Shown: positions 1-7,328, numbered from the stretch's first letter. The stretch is 9,030 nucleotides of DNA from an uncultured Flavonifractor sp. (GCA_910585415.1 CAJUDT010000089.1:1-9030), one strand, 5' to 3'. Numbers and translations: made by a program. The notes: generated from the sequence alone by a model not told the origin.

Positions 1-2
1 TT

Positions 3-48
3 GGTTACTTTCCATCACTGGAAAGTAACCCGCCGGAGGCGGGACCAG
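3..48 (+). repeat. Double-hairpin intergenic repeat, copy 1
   Basis: Two adjacent hairpins. The first has an 11-bp perfect stem (3-13 with 20-30) and a 6-nt loop. The second pairs 29-34 with 38-43 around a 3-nt loop and shares two bases with the first. The last 19 nt (30-48, CCGCCGGAGGCGGGACCAG) are identical, on the opposite strand, to 8589-8607. The first hairpin also recurs there (8607-8634) with an 11-bp stem and 6-nt loop, and two of its base pairs differ in a compensatory way. No T-run follows, so it does not look like a simple intrinsic terminator. The most likely reading is one member of a dispersed, REP-like intergenic repeat family; its role is unknown. Confidence 0.8.
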
Positions 49-85
49 AAAACAATAACCACCAGAGTATCGAGGAAGAAGCAGA

Positions 86-184
86 ATGGACAAACCTAGA
101 AAACACAAAAAAGCATCCAAGAAGCCACAACGCGCAAAATCGACATACAAAGGAGTGGTCCCATGCTATCCCTGCTCCATATAG
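86..184 (+). CDS. Possible small basic peptide (32 aa) upstream of recN
   Basis: An ATG at 86 follows a good Shine-Dalgarno-like GAGGAAG (72-78) at 7-nt spacing. It opens a 32-codon frame ending in TAG at 182-184. The predicted peptide begins MDKPRKHKKASKKPQRAK, so its first two thirds are strongly lysine/arginine-rich, and it ends with two cysteines (CYPCSI). It overlaps the recN start by 22 nt in another frame, so it could act as a leader peptide coupling translation to recN. The basic composition may simply reflect A-rich leader DNA read as AAA/AAG codons. I recognise no family. The ribosome site is the main evidence; there is no evidence of conservation. Confidence 0.3.
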   Translation: MDKPRKHKKASKKPQRAKSTYKGVVPCYPCSI

Positions 185-1857
185 AAAATATCGCAGTCAT
201 TGAATCGGCCGATATCCAGTTTGACCAAGGCTTCAATACGCTCACCGGTGAGACTGGCGCGGGCAAATCCATTGTAGTGGACGCCATCGGCGCAGTCATT
301 GGAGGCCGCACCAGCCGGGACCTAATCCGCACCGGCGCAAAGTCCGCCCTGGTGAACGCCCTATTTACCGCCCTACCGGAGCTGCCCTGGTTCACAGAAA
401 ACGGTCTAACCCCCGACGAGGACGGAAACCTGATGATCCAGCGGGAAATCCAGCCCGATGGCCGGAACGTCTGCCGTCTGAACGGACGCCCCATTACTGT
501 GGCCCAGCTGCGCACCCTGGGTCGGCAATTGCTGAACATCCACGGCCAGCACGACGGACAACAGCTCTTGGACGAGAGCTGTCACTTGGATTATCTGGAC
601 AGCTTTGGCGGAACCGCCCCCCAGCTGGAGGAATACCGAAACGCCTTTCATGCCTTCAATGCCATCCGCCGGGAAATGTCCGCCCTGGAAATGGATGAGG
701 CAGAAAAAGCCCGGCGCATAGACAGCCTTACCTTCCAAATTGGCGAGCTGGAGCGTGCAGAGCTCCGGCCAGGGGAGGACGAGGAACTCACCCAGCGGCG
801 GGAGCTCCTCCGCAATGCAGGCAAACTCATTGACGCGGTGGAGCGGGCCCACTTTGCCCTGTCTGGGGACGAGTCCCAGGAGGGTGCGGCCTCCCTGATA
901 GAAGAGGCGGAGGACGCCATGGTCACTGCCGGGGACATGAGCCCCCAGGCTGCCGCTCTGGCCGCGCAGCTCTCCGAGCTCCGTGCCAATGCCGACGACT
1001 TGGCCGAACAGGTCCGGGATTTGCGGGGAGAATTTGACTTTGAGCCCGGCGAGCTGGACGAAATCGAGAGCCGCCTGGATGTAATCTACCGTTTGAAAAA
1101 AAAATACGGCAGCACTGTGGAGGAAATGCTGGACTACCTGGAGCGCAGCCGGAGGGAGCTGGACGATATCCAGTACTCCACCGACACCCTGGCCCGGCTG
1201 GAGAAGCGCCGGGACAAAGCCCTGAAAGAAGCGCAAAAAAAGGCCCAGTTGCTGTCCCAGGCCCGCGTTCAGGCAGGAGAGGCCCTCCAAAACCGCATTC
1301 AGACCGAACTGGCTCAACTGGACATGCCAAAAGTCCGCTTTCAGGCGGAATTTCAGCCCAAGGGTGGGGAGTTTGGCCTGGACGAGACGGGAATGGACGA
1401 GGTGCAGTTCCTCATGTCCGCCAACGTGGGGGAGGACCTGAAGCCCATTCAGAAGATTGCGTCCGGCGGTGAGCTGGCCCGTATCATGCTGGCCCTGAAA
1501 AACGTCCTGGCGGAAAATGACCAGGTGGGAACCCTGGTATTTGACGAGGTGGACACCGGCGTGTCCGGCCGGGCGGCGCAGAAGGTGGCGGAAAAGCTGG
1601 CCGACGTGGCCCGAAGCAAGCAAGTCCTCTGTGTGACCCACCTGCCCCAGCTGGCGGCAATGGCAGACACCCATTTCTCCGTGGAGAAGGGAGAGCGCAA
1701 GGGAAGAACCTTTACACAGGTGGAGACCTTGGACCGTCAGCGGCGAAAGGAAGAGCTGGCCCGCCTGACTTCTGGAGAGCACGTCACCGGGGCCTCTTTG
1801 GAAAGTGCCGGGGAGCTGCTGGACGCGGCGGAACGGTATAAAAAGAAGAAAAGGTGA
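163..1857 (+). CDS. recN: DNA repair protein RecN (SMC-like ATPase)
   Basis: RecN is a cytoplasmic SMC-like ATPase that helps gather and process DNA double-strand breaks for RecA-dependent recombination. At 564 aa it has the usual family length. Visible landmarks are the Walker A motif GETGAGKS (residues 29-36), the family-typical NIHGQHD (125-131), a short helical coiled-coil insert rich in E, L and R (roughly 150-385), the ABC signature SGGE (434-437), Walker B LVFDEVD (458-464, acidic pair D461/E462) and the switch histidine in VTHLPQ (H493). The ATG at 163 has an AAAGGAG site at 149-155 with 7-nt spacing, which fixes the start. The next gene begins 2 nt after the stop, so recN probably heads or belongs to an operon. 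In B. subtilis recN is DNA-damage induced, but I see no GAAC-N4-GTTC box in the visible leader. Intact. Confidence 0.97.
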   Translation: MLSLLHIENIAVIESADIQFDQGFNTLTGETGAGKSIVVDAIGAVIGGRTSRDLIRTGAKSALVNALFTALPELPWFTENGLTPDEDGNLMIQREIQPDGRNVCRLNGRPITVAQLRTLGRQLLNIHGQHDGQQLLDESCHLDYLDSFGGTAPQLEEYRNAFHAFNAIRREMSALEMDEAEKARRIDSLTFQIGELERAELRPGEDEELTQRRELLRNAGKLIDAVERAHFALSGDESQEGAASLIEEAEDAMVTAGDMSPQAAALAAQLSELRANADDLAEQVRDLRGEFDFEPGELDEIESRLDVIYRLKKKYGSTVEEMLDYLERSRRELDDIQYSTDTLARLEKRRDKALKEAQKKAQLLSQARVQAGEALQNRIQTELAQLDMPKVRFQAEFQPKGGEFGLDETGMDEVQFLMSANVGEDLKPIQKIASGGELARIMLALKNVLAENDQVGTLVFDEVDTGVSGRAAQKVAEKLADVARSKQVLCVTHLPQLAAMADTHFSVEKGERKGRTFTQVETLDRQRRKEELARLTSGEHVTGASLESAGELLDAAERYKKKKR

Positions 1858-1859
1858 CA

Positions 1860-2846
1860 ATGATGGACGCTTTACAGATATTGAGGCGTAGGATATTTAA
1901 CGGGCTGTCCTCTGAGGAAAAACGAGACATTACCCGAGAGATCGCCACGATGACAGGGGCTAAGTGGAAGGGGATGGCACGGTTTGAGCGCTGGGGGCGG
2001 GAGATTGAGACCGCCCTCTACGACCTCAAAGGCGCGTCCTTTGTGTTTGTGCCGGGAGATACGGTTACTTTAGGGTGGGACGGCTTCCCGGCGGAGGGCG
2101 GCGAAGAGCTGGAGGCCCTAAGAGCGGCTTTGGATGAGGATGTGGCGGAATTTTGGGGCGGAGCCTATGAGACAGAGGAAATTCTGCGAAAGCTCACAAC
2201 TCCAGTGCGTCAGGCGGTCATACCGCCCATGCTGGTGGAGCAGGAAACAAAGCCTTTTGAGGATGGGCGGCCCGTTGCCATGGAGGAAGTCCGTTTGGAC
2301 GAAGCGGGGCAGCAGCGCTATGAAGAATTTATAGCGAATCCAAAGTTCACAATACGGGTTGTCAATTCCAAGGAGCCTGGATATTCTGGATACCGTTTTC
2401 ACAAAAGCGCGAACGGGGAAATTTCTGCGGAAATTTTGGTACCGGATACGCCAGAGGACTTGTTGGCTGAATTGGCGTTGGACGGCTTTACCCTCCCCGA
2501 TGCCGACCAGTGGGAATACCTGTGCGGAGGCGGGGGCCGGGGGCTCTTTGCCTGGGGAGACTCCTTGCCGCCCAAGGGACGGCGCTACCCCAATTTCTTC
2601 GGTCTGACCATTGCCGATGATAACTGGCATCGGGAGCTTATCCGAAGCGATGGCTGGTGGTTCCGGGGCGGTGACGGTGGGGAAATCGACTGTTACGGGA
2701 CCCTGCGGGTGCTCAATGAGCTGGCAGGTTCTCCCCATTTTGGCGGCTGGTATGGACCGGAGCATCAGGACGAGATGGAGGAAATGAAGCTGGAGGGCTT
2801 GAGCAGCGACTTCGACTATTACCGGCGGGTGATTCTGCTAAGATAG
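1860..2846 (+). CDS. Degenerate FGE-sulfatase (SUMF1-like) domain protein
   Basis: A 328-aa cytoplasmic protein with no signal peptide or membrane segment. Two stretches resemble the formylglycine-generating enzyme/SUMF1 fold: FVFVPGDTVTLGWDG near residues 61-75 (compare the family's 'IPGGTFxMG' opening) and FTLPDADQWEYLCGGG followed by FAWGD (210-234; compare 'LPTEAEWEYAARGG...YPWGD'). A further part reads NFFGLTIADDNW, the place where the family has an N-G/N-x-W turn. I do not see the family's conserved end or its paired active-site cysteines, so catalysis on sulfatases is doubtful; a binding or structural role is more likely. GTG (1854), ATG (1860) and ATG (1863) are all in frame. AAAGG at 1850-1854 favours 1860 or 1863. 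It starts 2 nt after recN and probably shares its transcript. The function is unknown; the fold call is moderate. Confidence 0.75.
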   Translation: MMDALQILRRRIFNGLSSEEKRDITREIATMTGAKWKGMARFERWGREIETALYDLKGASFVFVPGDTVTLGWDGFPAEGGEELEALRAALDEDVAEFWGGAYETEEILRKLTTPVRQAVIPPMLVEQETKPFEDGRPVAMEEVRLDEAGQQRYEEFIANPKFTIRVVNSKEPGYSGYRFHKSANGEISAEILVPDTPEDLLAELALDGFTLPDADQWEYLCGGGGRGLFAWGDSLPPKGRRYPNFFGLTIADDNWHRELIRSDGWWFRGGDGGEIDCYGTLRVLNELAGSPHFGGWYGPEHQDEMEEMKLEGLSSDFDYYRRVILLR

Positions 2847-2858
2847 GGGGGCATTCTC

Positions 2859-3704
2859 GTGAGGCGAACCATATTTACATCGGCGGTACCTCTGGTTTTT
2901 TTGCTGGGGCTGCTGGGCGGCTGCGGCGGGCAGGGGACACCGGCGGTATCGCCTCCGGCGCAGGAGAGTGCGCCGCAGTCGGTGCTTGAGGCGGCGGCGG
3001 TCCGCGATGTGGGCTCTGTGGATGGAGAGAAAACGGAGTACCTAAGCATAGAACCGTTTCTGCGGGAACAGGGCTTTGACGGGGCCGCACCCTTCTATGA
3101 CTATCAGGACCAGGAGGGGAATTTGCAGCTGGTCCTCTACTACGACGAGAGCACCGGCGCGGGCTGCGGAATCCGCTATATCCCTTCTGACAGTGGAGAT
3201 GAAAGGTTAGAAGGCTTTACATTTGATGCAACAATACCGGCGGCGGACAGCGAAGATTCTGTATACAGCGCCTCCCATTGGGACCGCTGGAAAACGGGGT
3301 ATACCGCCCTGCCCGTCTGGGAGGGCGGCGCGGTCGAGGACTATCAGGAAGCCTGCGTCGAGGACGAGAGTGGCCGGGTGACCAGCTTTGAATCCTCCGG
3401 CATATTTGAGGGATACGGCACAGAGGGGCGGCTGTGGGTCTATTCCGCCCAATTTACCTATGATGATAACGGGACCCTGCGGCAGCGGCACTTGGGCCAG
3501 AATCCCCAGCTCTTTGGTACCCACGACTCCAGCTGGGACAGTTATTTTGACACGCAGGGCCGAGTATGCTATGAGCGGGGCTACCTGACCCACGGGAGTC
3601 AGGAATATTATTACATTTACACAGACGACGGGATGTCCCCGGCCTACTGTCTGTACCTGGACGAGAATTGCGGTGTCTGGTGGCCGGAGTTTGCGGCCTA
3701 CTGA
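2859..3704 (+). CDS. Putative lipoprotein with YD-like motifs, function unknown
   Basis: A 281-aa secreted protein. The N-terminus has two arginines, a hydrophobic stretch (residues 5-20) and a lipobox LGGC (19-22), so C22 is the likely lipidated cysteine anchoring it to the outer face of the membrane. A proline/serine/alanine-rich linker follows (about 24-45). The mature part is acidic and rich in aromatic residues. It carries four loosely spaced units of the type D-x-x-G-x-[LV]: DQEGNL (84-89), DESGRV (169-174), DDNGTL (202-207) and DTQGRV (231-236). These resemble the YD/RHS beta-strand pattern but are too few and too uneven for a real RHS shell. The start is GTG, supported by AGGGGGG (2845-2851) at 7-nt spacing and overlapping the previous stop, which suggests translation from the recN transcript. 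I do not recognise a named family. Confidence 0.85.
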   Translation: MRRTIFTSAVPLVFLLGLLGGCGGQGTPAVSPPAQESAPQSVLEAAAVRDVGSVDGEKTEYLSIEPFLREQGFDGAAPFYDYQDQEGNLQLVLYYDESTGAGCGIRYIPSDSGDERLEGFTFDATIPAADSEDSVYSASHWDRWKTGYTALPVWEGGAVEDYQEACVEDESGRVTSFESSGIFEGYGTEGRLWVYSAQFTYDDNGTLRQRHLGQNPQLFGTHDSSWDSYFDTQGRVCYERGYLTHGSQEYYYIYTDDGMSPAYCLYLDENCGVWWPEFAAY

Positions 3705-3761
3705 TTCGCTTGGCCCATGGGCAGATCTTGTTTGGGCGGCAGAAAATTCATATTTATGCGC

Positions 3762-3790
3762 TTGCTAATGGTTGGGGAATACAGTATAAT
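3762..3790 (+). promoter_or_regulatory. Predicted sigma-A promoter for the cdaA operon
   Basis: A perfect -10 box TATAAT (3785-3790) lies 17 nt downstream of TTGCTA (3762-3767), a 4/6 match to TTGACA. It sits in the only sizeable gap between the gene groups, just upstream of cdaA. Transcription would start near 3797, giving a leader of roughly 80 nt before the preferred ATG. This supports an independent transcript for cdaA and the genes after it. No terminator with a T-run is visible at 3705-3761, so read-through from the lipoprotein gene is also possible. Confidence 0.65.
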
Positions 3791-3810
3791 ATCCTAATTG
3801 GAGTGGAGCG

Positions 3811-3827
3811 CCTCCCCTGGGGGGAGG
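3811..3827 (+). other. GC-rich hairpin in the cdaA leader
   Basis: CCTCCCC (3811-3817) pairs perfectly with GGGGAGG (3821-3827) around a 3-nt loop, close to the predicted 5' end of the transcript. There is no T-run after it, so it is not an intrinsic terminator. It could protect the 5' end of the mRNA or take part in a regulatory fold. It does not match what I know of the ydaO/c-di-AMP riboswitch. Confidence 0.45.
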
Positions 3828-3878
3828 GCGAAAAACCGGCGGGACCGGGCTAAGGATGTGGCGCGTGTGGAAACTGTG

Positions 3879-4778
3879 ATGGAAGCCGCCGGAAGGCTGG
3901 CGGAGTATGTCTGGGAGATGATTTGGCCCTTTGGCGTGAGCGACCTGATTGATATACTGATTATGGCCTTTATTATCTACCGGGTCATTCTGCTCACCCG
4001 CAAAACCAGCTCCGGCGGCGCGGTGGCGAAGGGAATCTTCTTAGTATTGGTCGTGCTGTGGCTCTCCAGCCCCAGTGTATTGCGGCTGAATACGGTCAGC
4101 TTTCTTCTGGGCCGGATGGTGGAGTGGGGCGTACTGGCTCTGGTCATTGTCTTTCAGCCGGAAATCCGCCGCTTTCTGGAGCAGATGGGCCGCAGCAGCA
4201 TCAGCAAGGTTTTTGCCCAGCAGGAGAAGCAGGACAGCTTGGACAGCGCCATTCAGCAGACCGTGGAGGCCTACGCCTCCCTGTCCAAAAGCAAGACCGG
4301 GGCTCTGATGGTCTTTGAGCGGAAAAATATGCTGGAGGACGCCATCAAGACGGGCACGACCCTGGATTGCTCAGTGAGTGCCGAGCTGCTGAAAAATCTA
4401 TTTTGGAACAAGGCCCCCCTCCACGACGGGGCGGTGATTGTCCGCTCCGGCCGCATTGTGGGGGCGGGATGTATGCTCCCCATGTCGGGGAACGTCAACA
4501 TCTCACGGGAGCTGGGTATGCGCCACCGGGCGGGCATTGGCGCCAGCGAGCAGAGCGACGGCGTGGTGGCGATTGTCTCTGAGGAGACGGGCTCTATTTC
4601 GGTGGCGGTAGGCGGGATGCTCAAGCGGCACCTGAGCCCGGAAACCTTGGAGCGGATTTTGCGCAACGAGCTTATGCCTCAGGAGCAGGAGGACGAGGAG
4701 CCCAGATTCAAGCTGAGTGCCCTGCTCCGCGGGCGGAAGGGAGAGAAGGCCGATGTGGAAGAAGATAACCGAAAGTAA
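3879..4778 (+). CDS. cdaA: Diadenylate cyclase CdaA (c-di-AMP synthase)
   Basis: CdaA joins two ATP molecules into cyclic di-AMP, the second messenger that controls potassium and osmolyte uptake and cell-wall balance. Counting from the ATG at 3879 (299 aa), there are three N-terminal membrane segments (about 21-40, 48-64 and 70-92), then the cytoplasmic DAC domain. Its two active-site signatures are intact: DGA (183-185, in LHDGAVIV) and RHR (215-217, in LGMRHRAGIGASE). The tail after about 275 is charged and poorly conserved. The reading frame stays open back to a TTG at 3798, but that lies at the predicted transcription start and the extra residues do not look like CdaA. GTG at 3867, with AAGGA 10 nt upstream, is a real alternative to 3879. 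The 3' end overlaps cdaR by 26 nt, as expected for partners made together. Confidence 0.95.
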   Translation: MEAAGRLAEYVWEMIWPFGVSDLIDILIMAFIIYRVILLTRKTSSGGAVAKGIFLVLVVLWLSSPSVLRLNTVSFLLGRMVEWGVLALVIVFQPEIRRFLEQMGRSSISKVFAQQEKQDSLDSAIQQTVEAYASLSKSKTGALMVFERKNMLEDAIKTGTTLDCSVSAELLKNLFWNKAPLHDGAVIVRSGRIVGAGCMLPMSGNVNISRELGMRHRAGIGASEQSDGVVAIVSEETGSISVAVGGMLKRHLSPETLERILRNELMPQEQEDEEPRFKLSALLRGRKGEKADVEEDNRK

Positions 4779-6003
4779 GAGCTTTTATATTGCAATCTCC
4801 CTGATTGCCGCCTTTGTCCTGTGGCTGTACGTGAGCAACGCGGCCAACCCGGACACTACCGGCACTGTACGGGGTATCCGCCTGACCATCTCCGGCCTGG
4901 AGCGGCTGGAGGAACGGGGATTGATGATTTCCGAGGGAGCCGACCAGCAGGTGACGCTCTCCCTCCAGGGTAAGCGGGACGCGCTCTTGCGGGTGAATAA
5001 CAGCAATATTACCGTCACTGTGGACGTGTCCAATATTACGGAGCCGGGGACGGTCAGCCTGGATTACCGCATTTCCTACCCCCTGTCCGCCCTGGGTGAG
5101 ACCATCACGGAGCGGGACAAACGGCCCGAACGGATTGAACTGACCATCTCCCGCCAGACCGAGAAGGCGGTGGAGGTCCGTCTGGACTTTACCGGCAGTG
5201 TGGGAGAGGACTACCAGCTGGGTGAGCACTCCGTAGCCCCCCAGACCATCACCGTCCGGGGCAGGGAGGAGGTCATCAACCAGATCAGCCACGCTCAGGT
5301 AAATGTCTCCGTCCAGGGCATGACCGAAACCTACAGCCAGGAGACTCCCTTCACGCTTATCGGCTTCAATGGGGAGCCCCTAAGCGCCGAGCTGGCGGCG
5401 GAGGTGGAAACCGAGGAAACCACCATTCTCACCACCCTCCCGGTGGTAAAGCTGAAGGAGGTCCCCCTGACCGTGGAGCTGATTCCCGGCGGCGGGGCCA
5501 CGGGGGACGATGCTCAGGTCCAAATTGAGCCCGAGAGCATCATGGTTTCAGGGGACCCGGACGATCTGGAGGGCCTGAAGGAAATCAAGCTGGACCCCAT
5601 TGAACTCTACAATGTCTACAACAAGACCAACACCCTGACCCGGACCATCAACCTGTCCCCGGTGCTGACCAACGTCAGCGGATTGACAGAGGCGGAGGTT
5701 ACCGTGACCATCCCGGACCTGGTAATCCGCGCCATTGAGGTCAATAACATTGAAATTATCAACGTCCCAGAGCCCTATATAGCGGAGAAGGTGACCCTCA
5801 CCAGCACCATTCAAATCCGGGGCACACAGGAGGCGGTAGATGCGATTCTACCCTCTCAGCTGCGGATTGTGGCCGACTTGAAGGACATCAATGTGATTCT
5901 GGGCGGCCAGACGGTTCCGGTAAAGGTCTATCTGGCCAGCAGCGATGATGTGGGCGTCGTGGGTAATTATAACATCTCCATCACCGTCGCAATGGCGGGG
6001 TGA
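4753..6003 (+). CDS. cdaR: YbbR-domain regulator of CdaA (CdaR)
   Basis: CdaR is a membrane-anchored protein whose extracytoplasmic YbbR domains bind and modulate CdaA. The 416-aa product has one N-terminal membrane anchor (about 10-28, ending in VLWLYVSNAANP, very typical of the family). Repeated beta-rich YbbR units follow, which I count as about four; each has an 'I-x-V-x-G' element near its end (for example TITVRGREEVI, SIMVSGDPDDL, TIQIRGTQEAV). It is somewhat shorter than B. subtilis CdaR (about 480 aa). I chose ATG 4753 because GGAAGGGA (4735-4742) precedes it at a workable distance and the protein begins with the usual W-K-K-I; the frame is open further back to a GTG at 4717, inside cdaA. 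glmM, the usual next gene in Firmicutes, does not follow. Confidence 0.94.
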   Translation: MWKKITESKSFYIAISLIAAFVLWLYVSNAANPDTTGTVRGIRLTISGLERLEERGLMISEGADQQVTLSLQGKRDALLRVNNSNITVTVDVSNITEPGTVSLDYRISYPLSALGETITERDKRPERIELTISRQTEKAVEVRLDFTGSVGEDYQLGEHSVAPQTITVRGREEVINQISHAQVNVSVQGMTETYSQETPFTLIGFNGEPLSAELAAEVETEETTILTTLPVVKLKEVPLTVELIPGGGATGDDAQVQIEPESIMVSGDPDDLEGLKEIKLDPIELYNVYNKTNTLTRTINLSPVLTNVSGLTEAEVTVTIPDLVIRAIEVNNIEIINVPEPYIAEKVTLTSTIQIRGTQEAVDAILPSQLRIVADLKDINVILGGQTVPVKVYLASSDDVGVVGNYNISITVAMAG

Positions 6004-6027
6004 CGGAAGAAAGCAGGGAGGACCCCT

Positions 6028-6453
6028 ATGGTTCAGACGGCGAAAGTGACAAAGCTATTGACCGACGGCCGGGCCGAGGTGGCGGTGCGCCGCCAATCCG
6101 CCTGCGGGCACGACTGCTCCAAATGCGGCGGCGGGTGCTCGGAAATGATGGTCAGCTCCACGGTGGCGGTTATTGCGGATAACCCGGTTCAGGCCATGCC
6201 GGGAGACAGTGTGACGGTGGAATCCTCCACCAAGAGCATCCTGGGCGCGGCCATTGTGGTGTATCTGGTGCCCTTTGCCCTGTTTTTCCTGGGGTATTTC
6301 CTGGGAGCGTCCATGATTTCCGAGGGAATGGGCGCGGCCTTTGGGGGCATCGGCTTTGCGGTGGGGGTGCTGCTGGCGATATTGGCCGACCGCCGCCTGC
6401 GGCGGAAGCGGGGGATTACCTTCCGTATCACCGCCATAGAGCCGGGGGTCTGA
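6028..6453 (+). CDS. RseC/MucC-family (SoxR-reducing system) membrane protein
   Basis: A 141-aa protein of the RseC/MucC type. An N-terminal cytoplasmic beta domain carries a four-cysteine cluster, C26-x3-C30-x2-C33-x3-C37, suited to binding an iron-sulfur cluster or another metal. Two membrane segments follow (about 71-92 and 101-120), then a basic cytoplasmic end (RRLRRKRG). In E. coli RseC works with the Rsx electron-transfer complex that keeps SoxR reduced; in Clostridia relatives are often linked to the related Rnf complex. No Rnf/Rsx genes lie in this window, so the electron donor is unknown. The start has a strong AGGGAGGA (6015-6022) at 5-nt spacing. The stop overlaps the next start by one base (TGATG). 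Confidence 0.85.
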   Translation: MVQTAKVTKLLTDGRAEVAVRRQSACGHDCSKCGGGCSEMMVSSTVAVIADNPVQAMPGDSVTVESSTKSILGAAIVVYLVPFALFFLGYFLGASMISEGMGAAFGGIGFAVGVLLAILADRRLRRKRGITFRITAIEPGV

Positions 6454-7316
6454 TGTTCGGCTATGTCAGACCCAATCGGGATGAGCTCAAGGTCCGGGAG
6501 CTGCGGGACTACGAGGCTCTGTACTGCGGGCTGTGCCATACTCTGGGGAAGCGCCACGGCTTTTTTGCCCGGATGTTTCTCAACTATGATTTTACCTTTT
6601 TAGCTATGCTCCTGGAGACGGCGGCGGAGCGTCCAACCCTGGAAAAGCGGCGCTGTCCCGCACGATTGTGGTGCGCAAAAAAGCTGTGCGCGGCCTCGGG
6701 CGGACTGGAGACGGCGGCGGATGCCGGAACAATTCTCGCTTACTGGAAGCTGCAAGACACCCTGCGGGACGGCAGCTTCTGGGAGAGGCTGGCGGCAGGG
6801 GGGCTTTTACTGCTGCTCCGTCCGGCCTATAGAAAAGCGGCGGCACTCCGGCCAGAGTACGCCCAGACCGTGCAAAACTGCCTGGAAGAGCTCCACATCC
6901 TGGAGGACGCCCAAAGTACCTCCCTGGACCGGACGGCGGACGCCTTTGCGCGTATCCTGCAAGCCGCCGCGCCCCCCAGCGGGGATGAGCCTCGGGACCG
7001 GGCGCTGGAGCAGCTGCTGTACCACCTGGGGCGCTGGATTTATCTGGTGGACGCCTGGGATGATTTGGATGAGGACCGGCGCAGGGGGAACTATAATCCC
7101 GTTGCCGCCCGCTTTTCCGGGGAGACGGAGGCCAACCGGGCATATTTGCGCACCACCTTGGGGCATTCCCTCAATCTGGCCCGGTCGGCCTGGGCCCTGC
7201 TGGAGCCGGGAGCCTGGGGGGCTCAAGTGGACAATGTGCTCTATTTGGGCCTGCCTCTGGTGGAGGAATTGGTTTTTACTGGCCGTTGGCAGGCTGTAAA
7301 AAAGAGAAAGCAATAG
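6453..7316 (+). CDS. DUF5685 family protein
   Basis: A 287-aa, mostly helical, probably cytoplasmic protein. It opens with MFGYVRPNRDELKVRE and YCGLCHTLG, which I recognise as the DUF5685 opening. Cysteines C25, C28, C68, C74 and C79 could bind a metal. Two acidic clusters stand out: YWKLQDTLRD (97-106), where relatives commonly have a D-D-x-x-D pattern, and DAWDDLDEDRRRGNYNP (200-216). The second resembles the 'DxxED..RGR.Y.P' motif of squalene/phytoene synthases, so a distant trans-prenyltransferase-like fold is possible; this is inference, and the biochemical function is unknown. Translation is probably coupled to the previous gene through the TGATG overlap, since no strong Shine-Dalgarno precedes it. 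A J-domain gene follows 12 nt later. Confidence 0.85.
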   Translation: MFGYVRPNRDELKVRELRDYEALYCGLCHTLGKRHGFFARMFLNYDFTFLAMLLETAAERPTLEKRRCPARLWCAKKLCAASGGLETAADAGTILAYWKLQDTLRDGSFWERLAAGGLLLLLRPAYRKAAALRPEYAQTVQNCLEELHILEDAQSTSLDRTADAFARILQAAAPPSGDEPRDRALEQLLYHLGRWIYLVDAWDDLDEDRRRGNYNPVAARFSGETEANRAYLRTTLGHSLNLARSAWALLEPGAWGAQVDNVLYLGLPLVEELVFTGRWQAVKKRKQ

Positions 7317-7328
7317 GAGAACAGACGG

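Noticed and set aside
3..43. Hairpins at the left edge as an intrinsic terminator of the preceding gene.
   Set aside because: No T-run follows either hairpin, and the structure recurs at the other end of the window as part of a longer repeat.
49..162. SOS (LexA/DinR) box upstream of recN.
   Set aside because: No GAAC-N4-GTTC-like site is visible in the leader; regulation could lie further upstream, outside the window.
406..1860. Long open frame (484 codons) on the minus strand across recN.
   Set aside because: It lies antisense to an intact, clearly conserved recN. Its product shows no domain and is a typical by-product of GC-rich codon use on the other strand.
3798..3878. Upstream extension of cdaA to a TTG at 3798.
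   Set aside because: The TTG falls at the predicted transcription start, the added 27 residues are unlike CdaA, and they span the GC hairpin.
3797..3878. c-di-AMP (ydaO-type) riboswitch in the cdaA leader.
   Set aside because: The leader is too short and lacks the conserved elements I know for that riboswitch.
6000..6182. Open frame of 60 codons overlapping the cdaR stop and the RseC-like gene.
   Set aside because: It covers the well-supported RseC-like start and cysteine motif in another frame and has no ribosome site of its own worth noting.
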